Shown: one piece after another, positions 38,648 to 41,691 of the stretch
Position numbering within the stretch: the first letter of the stretch is position 1
Layout of the letters: the number at the start of each line of letters is the position of its first letter
Assembly: GCA_003022005.1 (NCBI GenBank)
Contig: PXRQ01000088.1
Location: forward strand, 1,927 to 43,617
From: Halobacteriales archaeon QS_5_70_15
Lineage (GTDB): Archaea > Halobacteriota > Halobacteria > Halobacteriales > Haloarculaceae
Length of the DNA stretch: 41,691 nt
Reading direction: 5' to 3'
The notes under the pieces: model-generated
What the model was told of the DNA's origin: nothing
The model's database searches: none
The model's input: only the letters and a program-made list of their open reading frames with translations
Made by a program: the position numbers and the translations under genes

Positions 38648-41290
38648 ATGGCTTCGGGTATCGTCGGGGAGTACCTCTCGCTGAACGAGGGGACGGACGC
38701 GGACCTGCTGGCGATGCAGATGGGCGACTTCTACGAGTTCTTCGGCGAGGACGCCCGGATCGCTGGCGAGGAACTCGACCTGAAGGTCTCACAGCGCTCC
38801 TCCGGGGGCGAGTCCTACGACATGGCCGGGGTGCCGGTCGAGGACCTCCGGCCGTACCTGAAGGCGCTGGTCGAGCGCGGCTATCGCGTGGCCGTCGCCG
38901 ACCAGCACGAGATCGACGGCGGCCACGAGCGCCGCGTCTCGCGGGTCGTCACGCCGGGGACGCTCGTCGACCCCTCCGGCGAGGACGCGCGCTATCTCGC
39001 CACGGTAGTCGAAGCGGACGGCGACGGCGTGGGCCTCGCCTTCCTCGACGTCACGACCGGTCGGTTCCACGCGACGACGCTCTCGGGGGCCGACGCCCGG
39101 ACGCGGGCACGGACGGAGCTCTACCGGTTCGATCCGACCGAAATCCTCCCGGGACCGGACCTCCGGAACGACGACGGATTCCTCGGTGCGACACGGGAGC
39201 GCTCGGGGGCGACGGTCACCATCCACGACGCCGAGGCGTTCGCTCCCAACCGGGCTCGGCACGCGCTCCGCGAGCAGTTCGGCGAGGGGGTCGACTCCCT
39301 GGTGGAGGGGGTGGCCGGCCGGGCCACCGGAGAGGAGGCCGCCGTCCGGGCGGCCGGGGCGGCCCTCGCCTACGTCGAGGAGACCGGCGTGGGCGTGCTC
39401 GCGTCGATCACCCGGTTGCGGTCGTACGAACCCGACGAGCACGTCTCGCTCGACGCGACGACACGGCGGAACCTCGAGCTCGTCGAGACGATGACCGGCG
39501 GCGGGCGGTCGCTGCTCTCGGTCGTCGACCACACCGTCACCGCCGCTGGCGGGCGACTACTGACGGAATGGTTGACCCGTCCGCTCCGCAGTCGCGCCGA
39601 CCTCGAGGGGCGCCAGGAGGGGGTGGCAGCCCTCGCCGAGGACGCGATGGCCCGCGAGCGGCTCCGCGAACTGCTCGCCGACGTCTACGACCTCGAACGG
39701 CTCGCCTCCCGGACGGTCTCGGGGAGCGCCGGCCCCGAGGCGCTGGTCCGGGTCCGCGAGACGCTCGGACTCGTCCCCGACCTCGTCGACGCGGTGGCCT
39801 CCTCGCGGCTCTCGGGGTCGTCCGTCGAGTCCGTCCTCGAGGGGATCGACCGCGAAGCCGCCGCCGACCTCCACGGGGCGCTCGCCGACGCGCTCGCCGA
39901 GGAGCCCCGTGCCGCGGGCGAGGGGCTCGTCAGGCCGGGGTTCGACGACGACCTCGACGACCTCGTGGCGGAGCACGAGGCCGCCCTCGAGTGGATCGAG
40001 ACGCTGCCCGAGCGCGAGAAGCGTCGGACGGGGCTGTCGCGGATCACCGTCGACCGGAACAAGACCGACGGCTACTACGTCCAGGTGGGCAAGTCCGAGT
40101 CCGACCGCGTTCCCGAGGAGTACGAGGGCATCAAGACCCTCAAGAACAGCGAACGGTTCGTCACCTCCGAACTCCGAGAGAAGGAGCGGGAGGTCCTCCG
40201 GCTGGAGGAGCGCCGGGCGGAGGTCGAGCGCCGCGTGTTCCAGGAGCTCCGCGAGCGGGTCGCCGAGCGGGCCGACCTGCTCCAGTCCGTGGGCCGGGCG
40301 CTGGCGGAGCTCGACACGCTGGCGTCGATGGCCGTCCACGCCGTCCGGAACGACTGGGTCCGTCCCGACCTCGTCGGCGAGGACGTCCTCCACCTCGAGG
40401 CCGCCCGCCACCCCGTCGTCGAACAGACCGAGGAGTTCGTCCCGAACGACCTCCACCTCGACCGCGACCGCCGGTTCCTGATCGTCACCGGGCCGAACAT
40501 GAGCGGGAAGTCCACCTACATGCGCCAGGCGGCGCTGGTCGTCCTGCTGGCGCAGGTCGGCTCGTTCGTCCCCGCCCGGAGCGCCAGGGTCGGGCTGGTC
40601 GACGGGGTCTTCACCCGCGTCGGCGCGCTCGACGAACTCGCCGGGGGTCGTTCGACGTTCATGATCGAGATGCAGGAGCTGTCGAACATCCTCCACTCCG
40701 CCACCGAGGACTCGCTGGTCGTCCTCGACGAGGTGGGGCGGGGGACCGCGACGTACGACGGTATCTCCATCGCGTGGGCCGCGACGGAGTACTTCGCCAA
40801 CACTGTCGGATCCAAGACGCTGTTCGCCACCCACTACCACGAGCTGACGGCGCTGGCCGACCGGCTACCGGAGGTCCACAACGTCCACATGACCGCGGAC
40901 GAGCGCGACGGCGACGTCACGTTCCTCCGGACGGTCGCGGAGGGGCCCGCCGACCGCTCGTACGGGGTCCACGTCGCGGACCTCGCGGGCGTCCCCGAGC
41001 CGGTCGTCGAGCGCGCCCGGGACGTCCTCCGGCGGCTCCGCGAGGACGAGGCCATCGACGTCCGGGGATCCGAACGGGCCGGTGGTACGGGGAGCGGCGG
41101 GGAGAGTGGTGGTGGGACCCGACAGGTCGTCTTCGACCTCGGGAGCGGGGGGTACCGGGAGTCGACGACCGCCGACGGCGGCGAACCCCCGGGCGACCGA
41201 TCGACCGACGACACGGGATCGACCGGGGCGGACGTCGGCCGACTCGACCCCGTCCAGGTCAGAGGGGTCCCTCGTCGCCGCCGCGTCTGA
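38648..41290 (+). CDS. mutS: DNA mismatch repair protein MutS
   Basis: The 880-residue protein has the MutS1 order: mismatch-binding domain with GDFYEFF (F28-x-E30 motif), connector, lever, clamp (DRNKTDGYYVQVGKSE) and the ATPase with TGPNMSGKSTYMRQ (about 614-627), STFMIEMQEL, VVLDEVGRGTATYDG and ATHYHELT. It recognises mispairs and starts repair with MutL. A GTTTTACC box lies about 27 bases before ATG 38648. The C-terminal tail after QVVFDLGSGGYRE is acidic and low-complexity and ends LDPVQVRGVPRRRRV. Relatives usually have a longer tail with a final helical segment, so the 3' end may have been cut by a junction with the convergent gene. Confidence 0.94.
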   Translation: MASGIVGEYLSLNEGTDADLLAMQMGDFYEFFGEDARIAGEELDLKVSQRSSGGESYDMAGVPVEDLRPYLKALVERGYRVAVADQHEIDGGHERRVSRVVTPGTLVDPSGEDARYLATVVEADGDGVGLAFLDVTTGRFHATTLSGADARTRARTELYRFDPTEILPGPDLRNDDGFLGATRERSGATVTIHDAEAFAPNRARHALREQFGEGVDSLVEGVAGRATGEEAAVRAAGAALAYVEETGVGVLASITRLRSYEPDEHVSLDATTRRNLELVETMTGGGRSLLSVVDHTVTAAGGRLLTEWLTRPLRSRADLEGRQEGVAALAEDAMARERLRELLADVYDLERLASRTVSGSAGPEALVRVRETLGLVPDLVDAVASSRLSGSSVESVLEGIDREAAADLHGALADALAEEPRAAGEGLVRPGFDDDLDDLVAEHEAALEWIETLPEREKRRTGLSRITVDRNKTDGYYVQVGKSESDRVPEEYEGIKTLKNSERFVTSELREKEREVLRLEERRAEVERRVFQELRERVAERADLLQSVGRALAELDTLASMAVHAVRNDWVRPDLVGEDVLHLEAARHPVVEQTEEFVPNDLHLDRDRRFLIVTGPNMSGKSTYMRQAALVVLLAQVGSFVPARSARVGLVDGVFTRVGALDELAGGRSTFMIEMQELSNILHSATEDSLVVLDEVGRGTATYDGISIAWAATEYFANTVGSKTLFATHYHELTALADRLPEVHNVHMTADERDGDVTFLRTVAEGPADRSYGVHVADLAGVPEPVVERARDVLRRLREDEAIDVRGSERAGGTGSGGESGGGTRQVVFDLGSGGYRESTTADGGEPPGDRSTDDTGSTGADVGRLDPVQVRGVPRRRRV

Positions 41291-41575
41291 CGGTCGGTCG
41301 GACGACGAGTCGGACGGTCGATCGGACGGCGCGTCGGATAGACGGTCGGTCGGCGGGTCAGATTGGCGGTCGGTCGACGGACCGGACGGGAGTTCGGTCG
41401 TCGAATCGGACGGCAGGTCGGCGGCCTGCGCGTCGGACGGCAGGTCGGCCGGCGAGTCCGACTCCACGGGAATGGAGACGTCGCCGTCGACGAGGCGCTG
41501 TGAGAGACGCGCGAGGAGGAGAAACAGACTCAAGACGAGGCCAGTGAACCCGACGAAAGCGGTCCACTGGGTCAC
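41291..41575 (-). pseudogene. N-terminal part of a membrane protein with SD-P-SD repeats
   Basis: The GTG at 41575 gives MTQWTAFVGFTGLVLSLFLLLARLSQRLV, one membrane helix, then a linker of short Ser-Asp/Pro repeats (SDSPADLPSDAQAADLPSD, SDPPTDRLSDAPSDRPSD). Beyond 41290 the frame only runs antisense through mutS and is not credible. In several haloarchaea such a start precedes a CPBP-type intramembrane protease body, which is absent here. I infer that the rest was deleted when the gene was joined to the mutS end. It begins 4 bases after the stop of the gene at 41580, so it was the second gene of an operon. Confidence 0.5.
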
Positions 41576-41579
41576 GGCC

Positions 41580-41690
41580 CTACTGGGGGCTGGGGTTTTG
41601 CGGTTGGCCGACTTCTCGCTGTTCGAGGGCCTGGCCGGTGATGGACTTGAGCCGGTCGACCAGCGAGTCCTTCTCGGGTTCGCCCGCCAG
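41580..41690 (-). CDS. C-terminal end of an unidentified gene (start outside window)
   Basis: The last 36 codons read LAGEPEKDSLVDRLKSITG, then QALEQREVGQPQNPSPQ and a TAG stop at 41580-41582. The segment is polar and helical, like a cytoplasmic tail. It is too short to identify. Its stop is only 4 bases from the start of the next gene. Confidence 0.5.
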   Translation of the reverse strand: MAGEPEKDSLVDRLKSITGQALEQREVGQPQNPSPQ

Positions 41691-41691
41691 C

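Noticed and set aside
38059..41547. 1162-codon plus-strand frame through the Ni/Co transporter and mutS
   Set aside because: Out of frame with mutS, Arg/Gly-rich and without motifs; a shadow.

Overview
This window comes from a high-GC haloarchaeon (class Halobacteria). Nearly all genes use G or C at the third codon position, the predicted proteins are strongly acidic, most starts look leaderless (a TATA-like box about 25-30 bases upstream of the start and no Shine-Dalgarno), and many products belong to families known mainly from haloarchaea. The genus cannot be fixed from the sequence alone. Layout: (A) 1-2030 is an AT-richer patch on the 3' side of a tRNA-Phe gene. It holds the end of a probable ArsR-type regulator, chimeric gene debris (membrane protein plus halocyanin) and a duplicated tRNA-Phe 3' end, so it looks like the worn remnant of an integrated element. 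(B) 2.2-18.3 kb is a dense, mostly intact core: a membrane protein, a PIN-ATPase-KH protein (PINA-like), an M20 peptidase, an M32 carboxypeptidase, a zinc-finger microprotein, a UvrD-family helicase, an rps6e-DUF7112-DUF5807 cluster, an SDR-fold protein without the usual catalytic Tyr/Lys, a DHH phosphoesterase, three universal stress proteins, a SHOCT protein and a DUF5806 protein. (C) 18.3-25.7 kb: a repeat-rich spacer, the RNase P RNA gene (minus strand), a BASS-family transporter, an Rdx thioredoxin-like protein, a solo IS200/IS605-type tnpB that has lost its zinc ribbon and third RuvC aspartate, nicotinate phosphoribosyltransferase, a PrsW-type membrane protease and riboflavin synthase. 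(D) 25.8-38.5 kb mixes intact genes (peroxiredoxin, beta-CASP nuclease, creatininase/ArfB-like, DUF5790, MptD, aIF2-beta with TRAM, SIMPL lipoprotein, Azf-like dehydrogenase) with an unusual run of broken ones: an HtpX-like M48 protease, a beta-propeller lipoprotein, a PAS/GAF regulator, DUF7123, DUF7544, a zinc ribbon and a Ni/Co transporter. (E) 38.6-41.7 kb: mutS running convergently into the remains of a repeat-rich membrane protein, then the tail of another gene. No complete new defence or biosynthetic system is visible. The most interesting signals are structural: the duplicated tRNA-Phe 3' end; short palindromic repeats, one of which lies in frame inside riboflavin synthase; a recurring TGATAC motif that supplies the stop codon at several gene ends; a nuclease-dead tnpB; and the concentration of gene decay between 25.8 and 38.5 kb. 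Some single-base frameshifts lie in homopolymers and could be assembly errors. Others, including a 5-base tandem duplication and several internal deletions, cannot be explained that way. Family names given as DUF numbers are recalled from sequence resemblance, not from a search.
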